From positions 1-64,000 of the forward strand of contig NZ_FQZG01000010.1 in NCBI RefSeq assembly GCF_900141915.1: a stretch of DNA of 64,000 bases, read 5' to 3'. Below are positions 31,735 to 41,948 of the stretch, piece after piece; the first letter of the stretch is position 1, and every line of letters starts with the position of its first letter. The position numbers and the translations under genes were made by a program. Source of the DNA: Tessaracoccus bendigoensis DSM 12906 (GTDB lineage: Bacteria; Actinomycetota; Actinomycetes; Propionibacteriales; Propionibacteriaceae). The notes beneath the pieces were generated by a model, which saw nothing but the letters and a program-made list of their open reading frames with translations, was not told the origin of the DNA and made no database searches.

Positions 31735-32579
31735 CTGCGCGACCTCGCCACACCGTCGGCCAATTCACCTGCCAACGTGCGGAGCCTCACGAGGTCGCCT
31801 GGCAGGTCAGCACCGTCAGAATCGAGGCACTTCAGCAGGGCGGAACCGACGATCACGAGGTCTGCGAAAGCACCGATCTCGGCCGCCTGGGCCCCGTTGC
31901 TGACGCCAAGGCCGATCCCGACCGGCAGCCCCGGGTCGACCTTGCGGGCGCGCTCCACGATGACGGGGGCCGCATCGGAGGTGTCGGATCGGGTACCCGT
32001 CACCCCCATGACACTCGACGCGTACACCCAGCCGCGACATGACTCCATGGTGAGCTTGATCCGCTCATCCGTCGACGACGGCGCGATCAGGAAGACTCGG
32101 TCGAGCCCATGTGCGTCGGTCGCCTCGAACCACTCGGGGCAGTCGTCCGGCGGGAGATCGGGGGTGATCACGCCCGCCCCGCCAGCCGCGGCCAGGTCGC
32201 GGGCGAAGCGGTCGGGGCCGTAGGCCTCAATCAGGTTCCAATAGGTCATCACCATCGGGGTGGCCGAGGTCGCCGCGACGGCCTCGACCGCGGTGAACGC
32301 ATCCCTGATGCGCACCCCCCGCTCCCGGGCGCGGGTGGTCGCGTGCTGGATGACCAGGCCGTCCATCAGCGGGTCGGAGTACGGCATCCCGATCTCGACG
32401 ATGTCGACGCCGTTACCGTCGATCCCCTCGGTGATGGCACGGACGGCCTCGACTGATCCGCTGACATCCGGGTAACCGACGGGAAGGTATCCGACGAGAG
32501 CCGGGCGCCCCGCGGCGAGACAGGAGGCCACGACCCTGCCTGAGATGCCGAGACGCTCCTGGTCGGTGAATGTGTTCAT
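31731..32579 (-). CDS. trpA: Tryptophan synthase alpha subunit
   Basis: A 282-residue TIM-barrel subunit that cleaves indole-3-glycerol phosphate to indole and G3P. Visible are [16 protein letters not shown], the catalytic region [18 protein letters not shown] (Glu and Asp), [26 protein letters not shown] and the phosphate-binding [12 protein letters not shown]. It overlaps trpB (ATGA) and the SCO1 gene (GTGA). Confidence 0.96.
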   Translation of the reverse strand: MNTFTDQERLGISGRVVASCLAAGRPALVGYLPVGYPDVSGSVEAVRAITEGIDGNGVDIVEIGMPYSDPLMDGLVIQHATTRARERGVRIRDAFTAVEAVAATSATPMVMTYWNLIEAYGPDRFARDLAAAGGAGVITPDLPPDDCPEWFEATDAHGLDRVFLIAPSSTDERIKLTMESCRGWVYASSVMGVTGTRSDTSDAAPVIVERARKVDPGLPVGIGLGVSNGAQAAEIGAFADLVIVGSALLKCLDSDGADLPGDLVRLRTLAGELADGVARSRR

Positions 32580-33811
32580 TGGAGCCCTCCGACTGTCTTG
32601 TCAGGCTCGCCCGGGAGGCCGAAGTACTCGAACGCGGTTGCCACGTCCTTGTCCCCGCGGCCTGAGAGGCACACCAGGATGGTGGGCCGTGCGTCCGGGT
32701 CGGCGTCTGCGATCCGCAGCCCGAGGCGGCGCGCGCCGGCGAGCGCGTGCGCGGATTCGATCGCGGGGATGATGCCTTCGGTGCGGGTGAGGAGTTGGAA
32801 GGCGTCCATCGCCTCGGCGTCGGTGACCGGCTCGTAGTGTGCGCGTCCGGTCTCGGCCAGCCAGGCGTGCTCCGGCCCGACCCCTGGATAGTCGAGCCCC
32901 GCAGAGATCGAGTGCGATTCGATGGTCTGGCCGTCCTCGTCCTGCAGCACGAAGGTCCGGGTGCCGTGCAGCACGCCCGTGGATCCCGCTGTGATGGTGG
33001 CGGCGTGTCGTCCGGTCTCCACCCCTTCTCCGGCGGCCTCGAACCCGTAGAGTTCGACGTCGGCGTCGGGCACGAAGTCGGCGAACATGCCGATGGCGTT
33101 GGACCCGCCGCCAACGCAGGCCGCCACGTAGTCTGGCAACTGGCCGTACGCGTCGAGCATCTGCTGGCGGGCCTCGGTTGAGATGATCCGTTGCAGTTCG
33201 CGCACCAGGTAGGGGAACGGGTGCGGGCCGCTGACGGTGCCGATCAGGTAGTGCGTGTTTTCGACGGTGGTCACCCAGTCGCGCATCGCCTCGTTCATGG
33301 CGTCTTTCAGCGTCCTCGAACCGGCGGCGACCGCGTAGACCTCGGCCCCGAGCAGCTGCATGCGGGCGACGTTGAGCGCCTGGCGCTTGGTGTCCACCTC
33401 GCCCATGTAGACGCGGCATTCGAGCCCGAGCAGCGCGGCGGCGGTCGCGGTCGCGACGCCGTGCTGGCCTGCGCCCGTCTCGGCGATCACTCTGGTCTTG
33501 CCCATCCGTTTGGTGAGCAGCGCCTGGCCGAGGACATTGTTGATCTTGTGGGCGCCGGTGTGGTTCAGATCCTCGCGTTTGAGGAGCACCCGGGCATTTC
33601 CGCAACGCTCGGAGAACCTGGTCACGTCGGTGATCGGCGTCGGCCGGCCAGCGTAGTCGCGCTGCAGCCGGGCCAACTCGGCGTGGAACGACGGGTCGGC
33701 CATCGCCTCGTCGAAGGCGTCGGTGAGTTCTCTGAGGGCCGCGTGGAGCGCCTCTGGGACGAAACGTCCCCCGAAGCGACCGAAGTGTCCGGCCGAGTCT
33801 GGCAGTTCCAT
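32576..33811 (-). CDS. trpB: Tryptophan synthase beta subunit
   Basis: A 411-residue PLP enzyme joining indole and serine to give tryptophan. It starts [14 protein letters not shown]. The PLP lysine is in [14 protein letters not shown], the catalytic Glu in [14 protein letters not shown], the phosphate loop in [10 protein letters not shown], and the serine at the pyridine nitrogen in CLSGRGDKD. It is TrpB1-type and paired with trpA by a 4-bp overlap; ten bases separate it from trpC. The window holds a second copy at 38593-39792. Confidence 0.97.
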   Translation of the reverse strand: MELPDSAGHFGRFGGRFVPEALHAALRELTDAFDEAMADPSFHAELARLQRDYAGRPTPITDVTRFSERCGNARVLLKREDLNHTGAHKINNVLGQALLTKRMGKTRVIAETGAGQHGVATATAAALLGLECRVYMGEVDTKRQALNVARMQLLGAEVYAVAAGSRTLKDAMNEAMRDWVTTVENTHYLIGTVSGPHPFPYLVRELQRIISTEARQQMLDAYGQLPDYVAACVGGGSNAIGMFADFVPDADVELYGFEAAGEGVETGRHAATITAGSTGVLHGTRTFVLQDEDGQTIESHSISAGLDYPGVGPEHAWLAETGRAHYEPVTDAEAMDAFQLLTRTEGIIPAIESAHALAGARRLGLRIADADPDARPTILVCLSGRGDKDVATAFEYFGLPGEPDKTVGGLQ

Positions 33812-33821
33812 GCCTTCTTCT

Positions 33822-34607
33822 TTACCTTTCTGCGGCGGACATGAAGTCGCCGATGGCAGAGCGGGGATCGCCGTGCTTGACGAGGGCCTCGCCTACGAGG
33901 ATGACGTCGGCCCCTTCGGCGGCGACCCGTGCGACGTCCGCGGTGCCGAGGATTCCCGACTCGGCTACCTTGACGGCCCGGTCGCCGATGCGTTCGGCGA
34001 GCGCCCCGAAGGTGCCGAGATCAACCTCAAGGGTCTTCAGGTTGCGGTTGTTGACCCCGATCAGTTGTGCGCCAAGCCCAAGTGCACGGTCGACCTCAGG
34101 GGCGGTGTGGGTCTCGACCAACGCGGTCATTCCGAGGTCGGAGGTCAGTTCCAGGAACCGGCCCAGCTTGGCGTCGTCGAGCGCCGCGACGATCAGCAGC
34201 ACGATGTCGGCGCCGTGCGCGCGGGCCTCGTAGAACTGGTACTCCTCGACCATGAAGTCCTTGCGCAGCACCGGGACATCGACCGCGGCGCGCACCGCGT
34301 CGAGATCTTCCAGGGTGCCGCTGAAGCGTCGTTCCTCGGTAAGCACCGAGATCGCGGCGGCCCCGCCGGTCGCGTAGGCCGAGGCCAACTCCGCCGGATC
34401 GGCGATGTCGGCCAGGTGCCCCTTTGACGGCGACCTCCGCTTGACCTCGGAGATGACGGCCAACTCAACTGCCCTGAACCGCGGCATGGGGTCAAGCGCG
34501 AGCGGAGCAGAAGCGGCGGCCTCGATCAACTGGTCGAGGCCGCGAATGGCCGTCCTGCGGTCGAGGTCGAGTCGGACTCCGGCGATGATGTCGTCGAGGA
34601 CGCTCAC
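33822..34607 (-). CDS. trpC: Indole-3-glycerol-phosphate synthase
   Basis: A 261-residue TIM-barrel enzyme closing the indole ring from CdRP. Diagnostic segments are [18 protein letters not shown] (catalytic Lys), [53 protein letters not shown], and [30 protein letters not shown]. There is no TrpF domain fused to it. The start is a GTG overlapping the HGxxPAAW gene stop (GTGA). Confidence 0.96.
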   Translation of the reverse strand: MSVLDDIIAGVRLDLDRRTAIRGLDQLIEAAASAPLALDPMPRFRAVELAVISEVKRRSPSKGHLADIADPAELASAYATGGAAAISVLTEERRFSGTLEDLDAVRAAVDVPVLRKDFMVEEYQFYEARAHGADIVLLIVAALDDAKLGRFLELTSDLGMTALVETHTAPEVDRALGLGAQLIGVNNRNLKTLEVDLGTFGALAERIGDRAVKVAESGILGTADVARVAAEGADVILVGEALVKHGDPRSAIGDFMSAAER

Positions 34608-34810
34608 GGCTGGCCGAGGCCCATGGCCTTCATGACCATGGTCGTCAACAGGCCGACGAGCACGACGGCGCCGCCCGCGATAGCGATTGGCCAGTTCGGG
34701 CCCGTCACGGAACCGATGGCGCCCAGCACGAAGCCGACGGCCGCGATGACCGAGCCCGTCCAGGCGGCAGGGCTCCGCCCATGATGGTAGAACTTCGAGG
34801 TTCGCGCCAT
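34604..34810 (-). CDS. HGxxPAAW-box small membrane protein
   Basis: A 68-residue protein of the actinobacterial HGxxPAAW family, with YHHGRSPAAWTGSVIAAVGF near the start and two hydrophobic helices (about residues 14-31 and 36-58). The function is unknown, but the family is regularly found next to trp genes. I chose the ATG at 34810 because the conserved box lies ten residues after it; the frame extends 48 bases further upstream, into the preceding gene's neighbourhood. Confidence 0.85.
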   Translation of the reverse strand: MARTSKFYHHGRSPAAWTGSVIAAVGFVLGAIGSVTGPNWPIAIAGGAVVLVGLLTTMVMKAMGLGQP

Positions 34811-34854
34811 TGGTTCAGCCTTCCGGGAGTGGTCTAGTCCGGCAAAGCCTACCG

Positions 34855-35256
34855 TCAATCCTCATCAACTGATGGCACCTGTTCAGCGGTCGGGTCGAGA
34901 CCCCGGTCCATCGCCTTCCACGGGTCTTCGCGCGCCGCTTCCCGTCCGGAATGGGACTGCCTCCAATTCGGTCCCCACACGAGGATCCCGAGGGCCGCCA
35001 CCACGACGAGCACGAATCCACCCGACGCGACCCACTGGCCCTCATGGATGGCCCAACCGGCGCCGACGACCGCGAGGACGCTCAGCAGCACTCCGACGAT
35101 GCGCAACCCGAACCCCCGCAGCATGAGGGACAACCCCACCCCTGCTGCGAGCGCCCAGCCGAGCGAGGCCAGCGGCGATCCGCCGACCTGAGCCGCACCG
35201 CCAGCCAACAGCGCGCCGAAGGCGGCCGCCAGCGTGACCGGCCAGCGTCCCTTCAC
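34855..35256 (-). CDS. Trp operon-associated membrane protein
   Basis: A 133-residue integral membrane protein corresponding to the TIGR02234/Trp_oprn_chp family found between trpE and trpC in actinomycetes. About four hydrophobic segments are visible, and the C-terminal tail is charged. The function is unknown; a regulatory or transport role in tryptophan metabolism has been guessed from context. The start is a GTG in a GTGA overlap with the trpE stop. Confidence 0.85.
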   Translation of the reverse strand: MKGRWPVTLAAAFGALLAGGAAQVGGSPLASLGWALAAGVGLSLMLRGFGLRIVGVLLSVLAVVGAGWAIHEGQWVASGGFVLVVVAALGILVWGPNWRQSHSGREAAREDPWKAMDRGLDPTAEQVPSVDED

Positions 35257-36743
35257 CGTCCGGTCATCCCCTCGGCCCGGGCGACCGCGGTGATCACCGC
35301 GCGCGCCTTGTGCTGGCACTCGGCGTCCTCGGTGGCGGGATCCGAGTCGGCGACGATCCCGGCACCGGCCTGCACGTGCGCCACACCGTCCTTCAGGACC
35401 GCCGTGCGGATCGCGATCGCCACATCGGCGTTGCCTGCGAGATCGAAGTAGCCGATCACGCCGCCGTACACGCCGCGGCGCGTGGCCTCCAGGTCGTCGA
35501 TGATCTGCATGGCGCGCACCTTCGGGGCGCCTGACAGAGTGCCGGCCGGGAAGCAGGAGAGCACCGCGTCGAGCGCGCTGTGTCCCGGAGCGATTCGGCC
35601 CGACACCTCGGCCTCGAGGTGCATGATGTGCGAGTAGCGGCCCACCTTGGCGAACTCGTGGACGGTGACGGTGCCGGGTGTGCTGATCCTGCCGAGGTCG
35701 TTTCGCCCGAGGTCGACCAGCATCAGGTGCTCGGCCTTCTCCTTCGGGTCGGCGACCAGTTCCTCGGCCAACCTCCGATCCTCTTCCGGCGTGGCGCCGC
35801 GCGGGCGCGACCCGGCGATCGGCCGCGTGGTCGCGACTCCATCCGATACCGTCACGAGGGCCTCGGGACTCGAGCCGACGATGGCGAAGCCGGGAAGCCG
35901 CAGCAGGTAGAGGTACGGGCTCGGGTTGGTCAGGCGCAATGCCCGGTAGAGCTCGAGGGCGTCCACATCGGTGCGGATGTCGAAACGCTGCGAGACCACG
36001 ATCTGGAAGGCCTCGCCCGAGCGAATCTCCTCTTTCGCGGCCTCGACCATGGCCATGTACTCGTCTGAGGTGCGCTGCCGGATGATCTCGGGTGTCGACT
36101 GCGCTCCCTCCTGGCAGGCCAACGAGGCCCTCGGCTTGGCCAACTGGGCGGCCATTGCCTCGATCGAGGCCGCGGCGTCATGGTAGGCCCGCTCAATTCC
36201 CTCGTCAGTGCCGTCGAAGTTGATCGCGTTGGCGATCAGCCACAGCTCACCGCGGTGGTGGTCGAAGACGGCAAGCTCGCTGGCGAGCATCATCACCAGT
36301 TCGGGAACCTGGAGGTCGTCCTCGACCGAGTTTGGCAGCCTTTCGAGGCGCCGCACCACGTCGTAGCCGAGGTAGCCGACCATGCCCGAGTGGAACGGGG
36401 GAAGCCCCGGCATCGTCTCGGTCGCCAGTTCCGCGAGGGTCTGGCTCAGCACCTGGAGCGGGTCGCCGTCGTCCGGCACCCCTACCAGTTCGCGTCCGAG
36501 CCATACCGCGCGACCGCCGCGCTCCGTCAGGGTCGACGCGGTGCGCACCCCGATGAATGACCAGCGGGACCACACGCCGGCATCGGCGGACTCGAACAGG
36601 AAGGTGGATTCGCGGCCCCCGCAAAGCGCCTGGTAGACGCTCACCGGGGTCAGGTCGTCGGCCCGCAACCTGGCGTAGACGCTGATCACGCGCCGGTTCC
36701 CGGCCAGCCGGGCGAACTCCTCGAGACCGGGTTCGACGATCAC
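35253..36743 (-). CDS. trpE: Anthranilate synthase component I
   Basis: A 496-residue chorismate-using enzyme, the committed step to tryptophan. An N-terminal allosteric region contains [18 protein letters not shown], typical of feedback-inhibited TrpE. The C-terminal chorismate-binding domain has [44 protein letters not shown] and [20 protein letters not shown]. The glutaminase partner trpG is not in the operon. It starts with a GTG overlapping the hisI stop, which couples histidine and tryptophan genes. Confidence 0.96.
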   Translation of the reverse strand: MIVEPGLEEFARLAGNRRVISVYARLRADDLTPVSVYQALCGGRESTFLFESADAGVWSRWSFIGVRTASTLTERGGRAVWLGRELVGVPDDGDPLQVLSQTLAELATETMPGLPPFHSGMVGYLGYDVVRRLERLPNSVEDDLQVPELVMMLASELAVFDHHRGELWLIANAINFDGTDEGIERAYHDAAASIEAMAAQLAKPRASLACQEGAQSTPEIIRQRTSDEYMAMVEAAKEEIRSGEAFQIVVSQRFDIRTDVDALELYRALRLTNPSPYLYLLRLPGFAIVGSSPEALVTVSDGVATTRPIAGSRPRGATPEEDRRLAEELVADPKEKAEHLMLVDLGRNDLGRISTPGTVTVHEFAKVGRYSHIMHLEAEVSGRIAPGHSALDAVLSCFPAGTLSGAPKVRAMQIIDDLEATRRGVYGGVIGYFDLAGNADVAIAIRTAVLKDGVAHVQAGAGIVADSDPATEDAECQHKARAVITAVARAEGMTGR

Positions 36744-37066
36744 GACAGACTCTCAGCCGTGAGTTGGGTGAAGAAGCAGGTGCGGTTGCCGGTGTGACAG
36801 GCGGCACCCGTCTGCCTCACGGTTAGCAGGATCGTGTCCGCGTCGCAGTCGACGGCGACACCGACCACCTGCTGGTGATGTCCCGAGGTCTCCCCCTTTA
36901 CCCAATACTCCTGCCTGGACCTCGACCAGTAGGTCGCCTGGCCGGTGGCGAGGGTGCGGCGCAGCGCCTCATCGTTCATCCAGGCGAGCATGAGCACCTC
37001 CCCGGATGCTTCGTCCTGGGCAATGGCAGGCACTAGCCCATCGGAGTTGTAGGCGATGTCGAGCAT
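36740..37066 (-). CDS. hisI: Phosphoribosyl-AMP cyclohydrolase
   Basis: A 108-residue HisI (PRA-CH) opening the purine ring in histidine synthesis. Signature segments are [37 protein letters not shown], and the metal-binding [28 protein letters not shown]. In-frame ATGs also lie 9 and 33 bases upstream. I prefer 37066 because it is nearest the conserved region and a CACAAT hexamer lies seven bases before it. It heads the trp run; there is no HisE domain. Confidence 0.93.
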   Translation of the reverse strand: MLDIAYNSDGLVPAIAQDEASGEVLMLAWMNDEALRRTLATGQATYWSRSRQEYWVKGETSGHHQQVVGVAVDCDADTILLTVRQTGAACHTGNRTCFFTQLTAESLS

Positions 37067-37101
37067 GGCCCCCATTGTGCCAAGTCGGTGGCGCCCCATG
37101 T

Positions 37102-37797
37102 TCAGGCGTCCGGGCCCAGCCGCCGAGCCTCATCCGAGTCGAGGCTCCCGGCCACGCGGCGCGCGAGCTTCGCCACCCAGCGAGCTGGCATGCCGGGAGC
37201 GTCGATCAGCCTGCGGGCACCGTCGAGGTCGCGCTTGTCACGGTTCAGCACGCGGGAGACCTCACCGACGCTCGGCGCATCGGAAGGGCGCTCGAGCAGC
37301 TCCACATCGTCTCCCCTGGCGACGGCGCCAGGTTCGACGACCCTCAGGTACCAGCCGACCCATCCGGTCTGTTGGGCGCGCCGGACCATGTCGTCGATTC
37401 CCCAACGTCTCGCGAGTTTGTAGCAGGGGCTTCGCGGCTGGGTCACCTGCACCACGGCACCGCCCAGCCGCCAGGTCTCGCCCAGCACCACGGTCGACTC
37501 ATCGACCCCCGGGGCTTCGAGGGTCACGTTCTCGAAGAACCCGCCTTCCGGGAGGTCGAGGCCGAGCCGACGCCAGTCGTCGTACCGGTGCCTGGCAAAC
37601 ACAAGGACGGCCTTGTCGGGGCCGCCGTGGTTCAGGGTGTCTGCCTGTTCGTCGCCTGCCAGGCCGAGCGGTCCGAGGTGGATACGACCGTCGACTTCTT
37701 CCTTCACGGCCGCACTGGACACGCCTTTCGGTGCCCATGGTTGCGTCACCGCCCGACCTACCCGTAGACCGGCGATTGACCCAAGTGTCGCGTTCAC
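37102..37797 (-). CDS. MOSC domain protein (YiiM-like)
   Basis: A 231-residue protein with a MOSC domain, a beta-barrel sulfur-carrier fold related to molybdenum cofactor sulfurase C-termini. It has [32 protein letters not shown] and the conserved Cys in [15 protein letters not shown]. YiiM-type members reduce N-hydroxylated compounds as part of Moco-dependent systems; the substrate here is unknown. The start is a GTG at 37797 with TAGCCT eight bases upstream. It is transcribed divergently from the 37833 gene, with 35 bases between them. Confidence 0.88.
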   Translation of the reverse strand: MNATLGSIAGLRVGRAVTQPWAPKGVSSAAVKEEVDGRIHLGPLGLAGDEQADTLNHGGPDKAVLVFARHRYDDWRRLGLDLPEGGFFENVTLEAPGVDESTVVLGETWRLGGAVVQVTQPRSPCYKLARRWGIDDMVRRAQQTGWVGWYLRVVEPGAVARGDDVELLERPSDAPSVGEVSRVLNRDKRDLDGARRLIDAPGMPARWVAKLARRVAGSLDSDEARRLGPDA

Positions 37798-37832
37798 GGG
37801 TCGCAAGGCTACCCGGCGACAAGCTGAGTCCC

Positions 37833-38441
37833 ATGAGCTTCGCATCTCGGCAGCGCGCCGCCCTGGCAGACCTCCTGGAGGAACTCGGCCCCTTTGCACC
37901 CACCGAGTGTGACGGGTGGCAGACCCAGGATCTCGCGGCCCACCTCTACATCAGGGAACGGCGGCTGGACGCATTGCCCGGCATCGGTCTTGAGCGGTTC
38001 GCAGGCAAGACCGATCAGATCCAACAGGAGGTGCTGCACTCGATGGACTACCCGGACCTGGTCCGGGAGATCCGCACCCCAGGTTGGATCATGCGCCCGC
38101 TCGACAAGCTGGTCAACACGAGTGAGCTGTTCATCCACCACGAGGATGTCCTGCGCGCCAACGGACGTTCGCAGCGGTTGACGCCCAAGGAACAGGCCGA
38201 GTTGTGGCCGTTGGTGGGCGTGATGGCGCGGCGGGTGCAGGCCAAGGCAGGCATCCAACTCCGGCTCGGTCGGCTCGACACGGGCGAAGAGAAGCAGATC
38301 GGGACTGGGAGCAGGATCGCCCACCTGCGGGGTCTGCCGTCGGAGTTGCTCCTGCACCTGACCGGCAGGCAGTCCGACGTCGAACTGATCGCCGACCCGC
38401 CGGTCCTCGACCGGTGGGAGGGATCGGTCGCTTCGCTCTAG
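37833..38441 (+). CDS. TIGR03085-family (maleylpyruvate isomerase/DinB-like) protein
   Basis: A 202-residue protein of the TIGR03085 family, related to mycothiol-dependent maleylpyruvate isomerase and DinB-type four-helix proteins. The start RQRAALADLLEELGP is followed by CDGWQTQDLAAHLYIRERR (family motif with a His), ELFIHHEDVLRANG (His pair) and HLRGLPSELLLHLTGRQ. The His set suggests metal binding; the exact reaction is unknown. The frame is open far upstream, but the family sequence and the only sensible start are at 37833. Confidence 0.82.
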   Translation: MSFASRQRAALADLLEELGPFAPTECDGWQTQDLAAHLYIRERRLDALPGIGLERFAGKTDQIQQEVLHSMDYPDLVREIRTPGWIMRPLDKLVNTSELFIHHEDVLRANGRSQRLTPKEQAELWPLVGVMARRVQAKAGIQLRLGRLDTGEEKQIGTGSRIAHLRGLPSELLLHLTGRQSDVELIADPPVLDRWEGSVASL

Positions 38442-38448
38442 CCCGGCC

Positions 38449-38550
38449 ATGAGCACTATCCCGGACTCGATAGCCGAAATGGCCTGTTTTCGCGTTCAAA
38501 TCCCCATCGAACCCCGAATAGTGCTCAACGCCCGACGCAACCACAGCCCC
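38449..38550. repeat. Dispersed palindromic repeat, copy B
   Basis: Same 80-base core and 22-base flank as copy A. The ends TGAGCACTAT and ATAGTGCTCA are inverted, and the arms can pair over about 23 bases with few mismatches. The right half (from TTCAAATCCCC) is identical between copies through the inverted end; the central 20 bases differ most. It begins eight bases past the stop of the TIGR03085 gene. Confidence 0.75.
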
Positions 38551-38580
38551 TCGCCGATGGCACCGGGGCACTGGGGCCGA

Positions 38581-38592
38581 TAGCATCCGGCC
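38581..38592 (+). promoter_or_regulatory. Putative -10 for a leaderless trpB paralogue
   Basis: TAGCAT at 38581-38586 is followed by six bases and then the ATG, so transcription would start at or within a base of the start codon. No purine-rich ribosome-binding site is present. A -35 hexamer is not obvious. Confidence 0.4.
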
Positions 38593-39792
38593 ATGACATC
38601 GCTCACCTACGCCGACGAGGCCGGATTCTTCGGAGCCCACGGCGGACGCATCCTTCCCCCGCACCTTGAGGCCCCCATGGCCGAGGTCGCCGCCGCCTAC
38701 GCCGATGCAAAGGACGACCCGGACTTCCAAGCCAGGTACGAGGCCCTGCTCGCCGACTACGTCGGCCGACCCTCACCCCTGTTCCTCGCACAGCGACTGA
38801 CGGCGGAACTCGGCGGCGCGAAGATCTACCTGAAGCGCGAGGACCTGAACCACACGGGTGCCCACAAGATCAACCACACCCTCGGTGAAGTCCTGCTCGC
38901 CCAGCGGATGGGCAAGAAGAAGGTGATCGCCGAAACCGGGGCCGGTCAGCACGGCGTCGCGCTCGCCACCGCCGCGGCTCTGCTCGGGCTCGAGTGCGAG
39001 ATCCACATGGGCGCCATCGACATCGAGAAGCAGCACCCGAACGTGGTGCGGATGCGGCTGCTCGGAGCCAAGGTGGTCCCGGTGGAAAGTGGTGGACGCT
39101 GCCTGAAGGACGCCGTCGACTCCGCCTTCGCGGTGTGGGCCGCAGATTTCGGCGAGACGATGTTCGCGATCGGCTCGGTGGTCGGCCCGGATCCGTTCCC
39201 ATCGATGGTGCGCGACTTCCAGGCGGTCGTCGGACGGGAGGCCCGCCGCCAAATTCTGGAGAAGGAGGGCAGGCTGCCCACCGCACTGGTCGCCTCGGTC
39301 GGCGGCGGTTCGAACTCCCTCGGCCTATTCCAGGCTTTCCTGGAGGACGCCGCCGTGGCCATCTACGGTGTGGAGCCGGCGGGGCGGGGCCTGGAGAATC
39401 CGGGCGACCACGCGGCCACCATGACACTCGGCACCCCCGGCACGATCCACGGCATGCGCACGATAGTCCTGCAGGACGAGGCCGGTGAACCGTGGCCCGT
39501 GCATTCGATCGCCTCCGGGCTCGACTACCCCGGCGTCGGTCCGCAGCACGCCCACCTGAAAGACATGGGCCGGGTCGACTACGTGACCGCCACCGACGAC
39601 GAGACGCTCGACGCCTTCCAGGTGCTGTGCCGCACCGAGGGCATCATCCCGGCCATCGAGTCAAGCCACGCGCTCGCCTACGCGATGAAACTGGCCCCGA
39701 CGCTTGGAGCCGACGACACGATCATCGTCAACCTTTCAGGCCGCGGCGACAAGGACATCGACTTCGTGGCGGAGCGCCTCGGGATGGAGTAG
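38593..39792 (+). CDS. trpB: Second tryptophan synthase beta subunit (TrpB1 type)
   Basis: A 399-residue paralogue of the operon trpB at 32576-33811, on the opposite strand and without a trpA. All catalytic segments are kept: [15 protein letters not shown] (PLP Lys), [26 protein letters not shown] and [12 protein letters not shown]. It is of the TrpB1 type (similar length and motifs), not the TrpB2 type. It may use free indole, pair with the TrpA encoded upstream, or have shifted specificity. It appears leaderless and has its own promoter, so it is regulated separately from the operon. Confidence 0.93.
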   Translation: MTSLTYADEAGFFGAHGGRILPPHLEAPMAEVAAAYADAKDDPDFQARYEALLADYVGRPSPLFLAQRLTAELGGAKIYLKREDLNHTGAHKINHTLGEVLLAQRMGKKKVIAETGAGQHGVALATAAALLGLECEIHMGAIDIEKQHPNVVRMRLLGAKVVPVESGGRCLKDAVDSAFAVWAADFGETMFAIGSVVGPDPFPSMVRDFQAVVGREARRQILEKEGRLPTALVASVGGGSNSLGLFQAFLEDAAVAIYGVEPAGRGLENPGDHAATMTLGTPGTIHGMRTIVLQDEAGEPWPVHSIASGLDYPGVGPQHAHLKDMGRVDYVTATDDETLDAFQVLCRTEGIIPAIESSHALAYAMKLAPTLGADDTIIVNLSGRGDKDIDFVAERLGME

Positions 39793-39811
39793 GCCCCTGC
39801 CGGAGCCGAGT

Positions 39812-40177
39812 TCAGTCACGAAGCTGTTCAACCCTCGCCGTCGAACCCCACGCGCGATCGGCGGTGAGGGTCGAACACCCCAGCCGACGCCCAAGCGCAA
39901 GGCACAACCGATCCCCGAGGGACAGCCCGGCCCCGGGCCGCCACAGCGACGCCGCGAGCTCTGCATCTGCCTCCGTGACCGGCTCGACGCGCAGGCCGTA
40001 GCTGAGCAGCAGCTCCCTCGCCTGGCCCCAGTCTGCACCTCGGGAGAGGACCTTCTGGCTCACCTCGGACCAGTTCGCCGCGCCGATGACGCCCTCCTCA
40101 AGGGCTTCTTCCACCCGGGGCGCGCCAGGCTCGCCCTGGAGAAGCGCGAGAACTGCCGAGGCGTCAAGAACGATCAC
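39812..40177 (-). CDS. vapC: VapC-type PIN-domain toxin
   Basis: A 121-residue PIN-domain ribonuclease, the toxin of a VapBC pair. It starts MIVLDASAVLALLQGEPG with the first acidic residue at Asp5. The middle acidic residue is probably in AANWSEVSQK, and the C-terminal acidic residues are in LSLGDRLCLALGRRL and TLTADRAW. VapC toxins cleave RNA, often tRNA, when VapB is degraded. Its start overlaps the vapB stop by four bases. Confidence 0.9.
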   Translation of the reverse strand: MIVLDASAVLALLQGEPGAPRVEEALEEGVIGAANWSEVSQKVLSRGADWGQARELLLSYGLRVEPVTEADAELAASLWRPGAGLSLGDRLCLALGRRLGCSTLTADRAWGSTARVEQLRD

Positions 40178-40419
40178 GCGTCGTCTTCACGATGGGCGTT
40201 CGCGCGACGCTCGGCCAGGAGTTCGTCGACAAGGGACTCCCCCGCAAGCTGGGCCCGCAGCGACGCCTTCGCCTGTTCCCGCGTCATCACCACGACCCCA
40301 TCCGGGGTCTCCACGAAGAGGAGCGGCTGCCCCTGCTTCCACCCCTGCCTGGCCCGCAGCTCCGCCGGGACCACCAAGCGTCCCCTGTCCCCCAGCGGCG
40401 CGGAAAACGTGGTACTCAT
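40174..40419 (-). CDS. vapB: VapB-type AbrB-family antitoxin
   Basis: An 81-residue antitoxin with a SpoVT/AbrB swapped-hairpin DNA-binding domain (GDRGRLVVPAELRARQGWKQGQPL) and a C-terminal acidic, Arg-rich tail that would bind VapC. It is the first gene of the pair. Such proteins repress their own promoter, and inverted and direct repeats lie over and just before its start codon. Confidence 0.9.
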   Translation of the reverse strand: MSTTFSAPLGDRGRLVVPAELRARQGWKQGQPLLFVETPDGVVVMTREQAKASLRAQLAGESLVDELLAERRANAHREDDA

Positions 40420-40436
40420 ACCACCAACGTACCACC
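40409..40436. promoter_or_regulatory. Candidate VapB operator over the vapB start
   Basis: GTGGTA-CTCA-TACCAC is a perfect palindrome spanning the vapB start codon (40409-40424). TACCACC is repeated at 40419 and 40430, 11 bases apart, about one helical turn. This is the kind of site an AbrB-family antitoxin would use for autorepression. Confidence 0.45.
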
Positions 40437-40452
40437 GCGCAGTACGCGGTGG
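40432..40452 (-). terminator. Hairpin between gatB and vapB
   Basis: CCACCGCG and CGCGGTGG form a perfect 8-bp stem with a CAGTA loop, nine bases past the gatB stop. It lacks a T-run. It could end the gatCAB transcript or be part of the vapB operator region. Confidence 0.4.
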
Positions 40453-40460
40453 GCCTCAGG

Positions 40461-41948
40461 TCAGGTGAGCTTGGCGAGGATCAGTTCGCGGACCTTGCCC
40501 GCGTCGGCCTGACCACGCATCGCCTTCATCACCTGACCGATCAGCGCCCCGGCGGCCTGTACCTTGCCCGCACGGATCTTATCTGCGACATCCGGGTTGG
40601 CCGCGATCACCTCATCGACGGCGGCACCCAACGCCCCCTCGTCGGAGACGACCACCAGCCCGCGCGACTCGACGACCTCTGCAGGTTCACCCTCCCCTGC
40701 GAGCACCCCGTCGATCACCTGGCGGGCAAGCTTGTCATTGACGGTGCCTGCGTCGATCAGGGCCTGGACGGCGGCGACCTGGGACGGCGTGATCGCCAGC
40801 TCGTCCAGGTCGACCCCCTCCTCGTTCGCGCGCCTGGCCAGCTCGGTTACCCACCACTTGCGGGCAGCAGCCGGGCTCGCCCCTGCCGCCACGGTCTCCT
40901 CCACCAGTGCGAGTGCGCCGGAGTTGACGACCGCGGCGAAGTCGATGTCAGTGAAGCCCCATTCGCTCTGCAGCCTCGCGCGTCGTTCGGCGGGAGGCTC
41001 GGGAAGGGTGGCACGGAGCTCCTCGACCCACGCCCTGCCAGGGGCAATCGGCATCAGGTCGGGTTCGGCGAAGTAGCGGTAGTCCTCCGCCTCCTCCTTC
41101 GAGCGCCCCGCCGAGGTGGTGCCGTCGCTCTCGTGGAAGTGTCGCGTCTCCTGCTTGATCTTGCCGCCGCCGTCGAGGACCGCGGCCTGGCGGGTCATCT
41201 CGAACCGGATTGCGCGCTCGACGGATCGCAGCGAGTTGACGTTCTTGGTCTCGGTGCGCGTGCCGAGAGTCTCGGACCCGAGCGGCGCCAACGAGATGTT
41301 GGCGTCGCAGCGCAGCGACCCCTGCTCCATCTTCACGTCGGAGACCCCCAGCGCCTTCATCAGTTCCCGCAGGTGTGCGACGTATGCCCTGGCGACCTCG
41401 GGCGCCTTCGCGCCGGTACCACGGATGGGTTTGGTGACGATCTCGATGAGCGGGACGCCCGCCCGGTTGTAGTCGATCAGCGAGTAGTCGGCGCCCTGGA
41501 TGCGGCCCGACCCGCCGACATGCGTGGCCTTGCCCGCGTCCTCCTCCATGTGGGCGCGTTCTACCTCGACACGGTAGGTCTGCCCGTCCACCTCCAGGTC
41601 GACCCAGCCGTCGAACGCGATCGGTTCGTCATACTGCGAGGTCTGGAAGTTCTTCGTCATGTCCGGGTAGAAATAGTTCTTCCTCGCCATCCGGCACCAC
41701 GGCGCGATCGAACAGTTGAGCGCCAGCCCGATCCGGATGGCGGATTCGACCGCCTTGCCGTTGATCACCGGCAGCGAACCCGGCAGGCCGAGGCACACCG
41801 GACAGACGTGCGTGTTCGGCTCGCCGCCGAACTCGTTGACGCAGCCACAGAACATCTTGGAGCTGGTGTTCAGCTCGACGTGCACCTCGAGCCCGAGCGC
41901 CGGCTCGTAGCGGGTGAGCAGTTCGTCGTAGTCGACCGTCTCACTCAT
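40461..41948 (-). CDS. gatB: Asp/Glu-tRNA amidotransferase subunit B
   Basis: A 495-residue subunit of GatCAB, which makes Gln-tRNA(Gln) or Asn-tRNA(Asn) by amidating mischarged tRNA. GatB binds tRNA and carries out the phosphorylation step. It shows [22 protein letters not shown], the zinc-site segment [38 protein letters not shown] and [15 protein letters not shown]-type sequence, plus a C-terminal helical/YqeY domain ([15 protein letters not shown]). The start is the ATG overlapping the gatA stop; the frame is open 60 bases further. Confidence 0.96.
   Translation of the reverse strand: MSETVDYDELLTRYEPALGLEVHVELNTSSKMFCGCVNEFGGEPNTHVCPVCLGLPGSLPVINGKAVESAIRIGLALNCSIAPWCRMARKNYFYPDMTKNFQTSQYDEPIAFDGWVDLEVDGQTYRVEVERAHMEEDAGKATHVGGSGRIQGADYSLIDYNRAGVPLIEIVTKPIRGTGAKAPEVARAYVAHLRELMKALGVSDVKMEQGSLRCDANISLAPLGSETLGTRTETKNVNSLRSVERAIRFEMTRQAAVLDGGGKIKQETRHFHESDGTTSAGRSKEEAEDYRYFAEPDLMPIAPGRAWVEELRATLPEPPAERRARLQSEWGFTDIDFAAVVNSGALALVEETVAAGASPAAARKWWVTELARRANEEGVDLDELAITPSQVAAVQALIDAGTVNDKLARQVIDGVLAGEGEPAEVVESRGLVVVSDEGALGAAVDEVIAANPDVADKIRAGKVQAAGALIGQVMKAMRGQADAGKVRELILAKLT

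Noticed and set aside
38593-39792. Calling the second trpB a TrpB2-type enzyme
   Set aside because: Length and motifs match TrpB1; features of the longer TrpB2 family are not seen.
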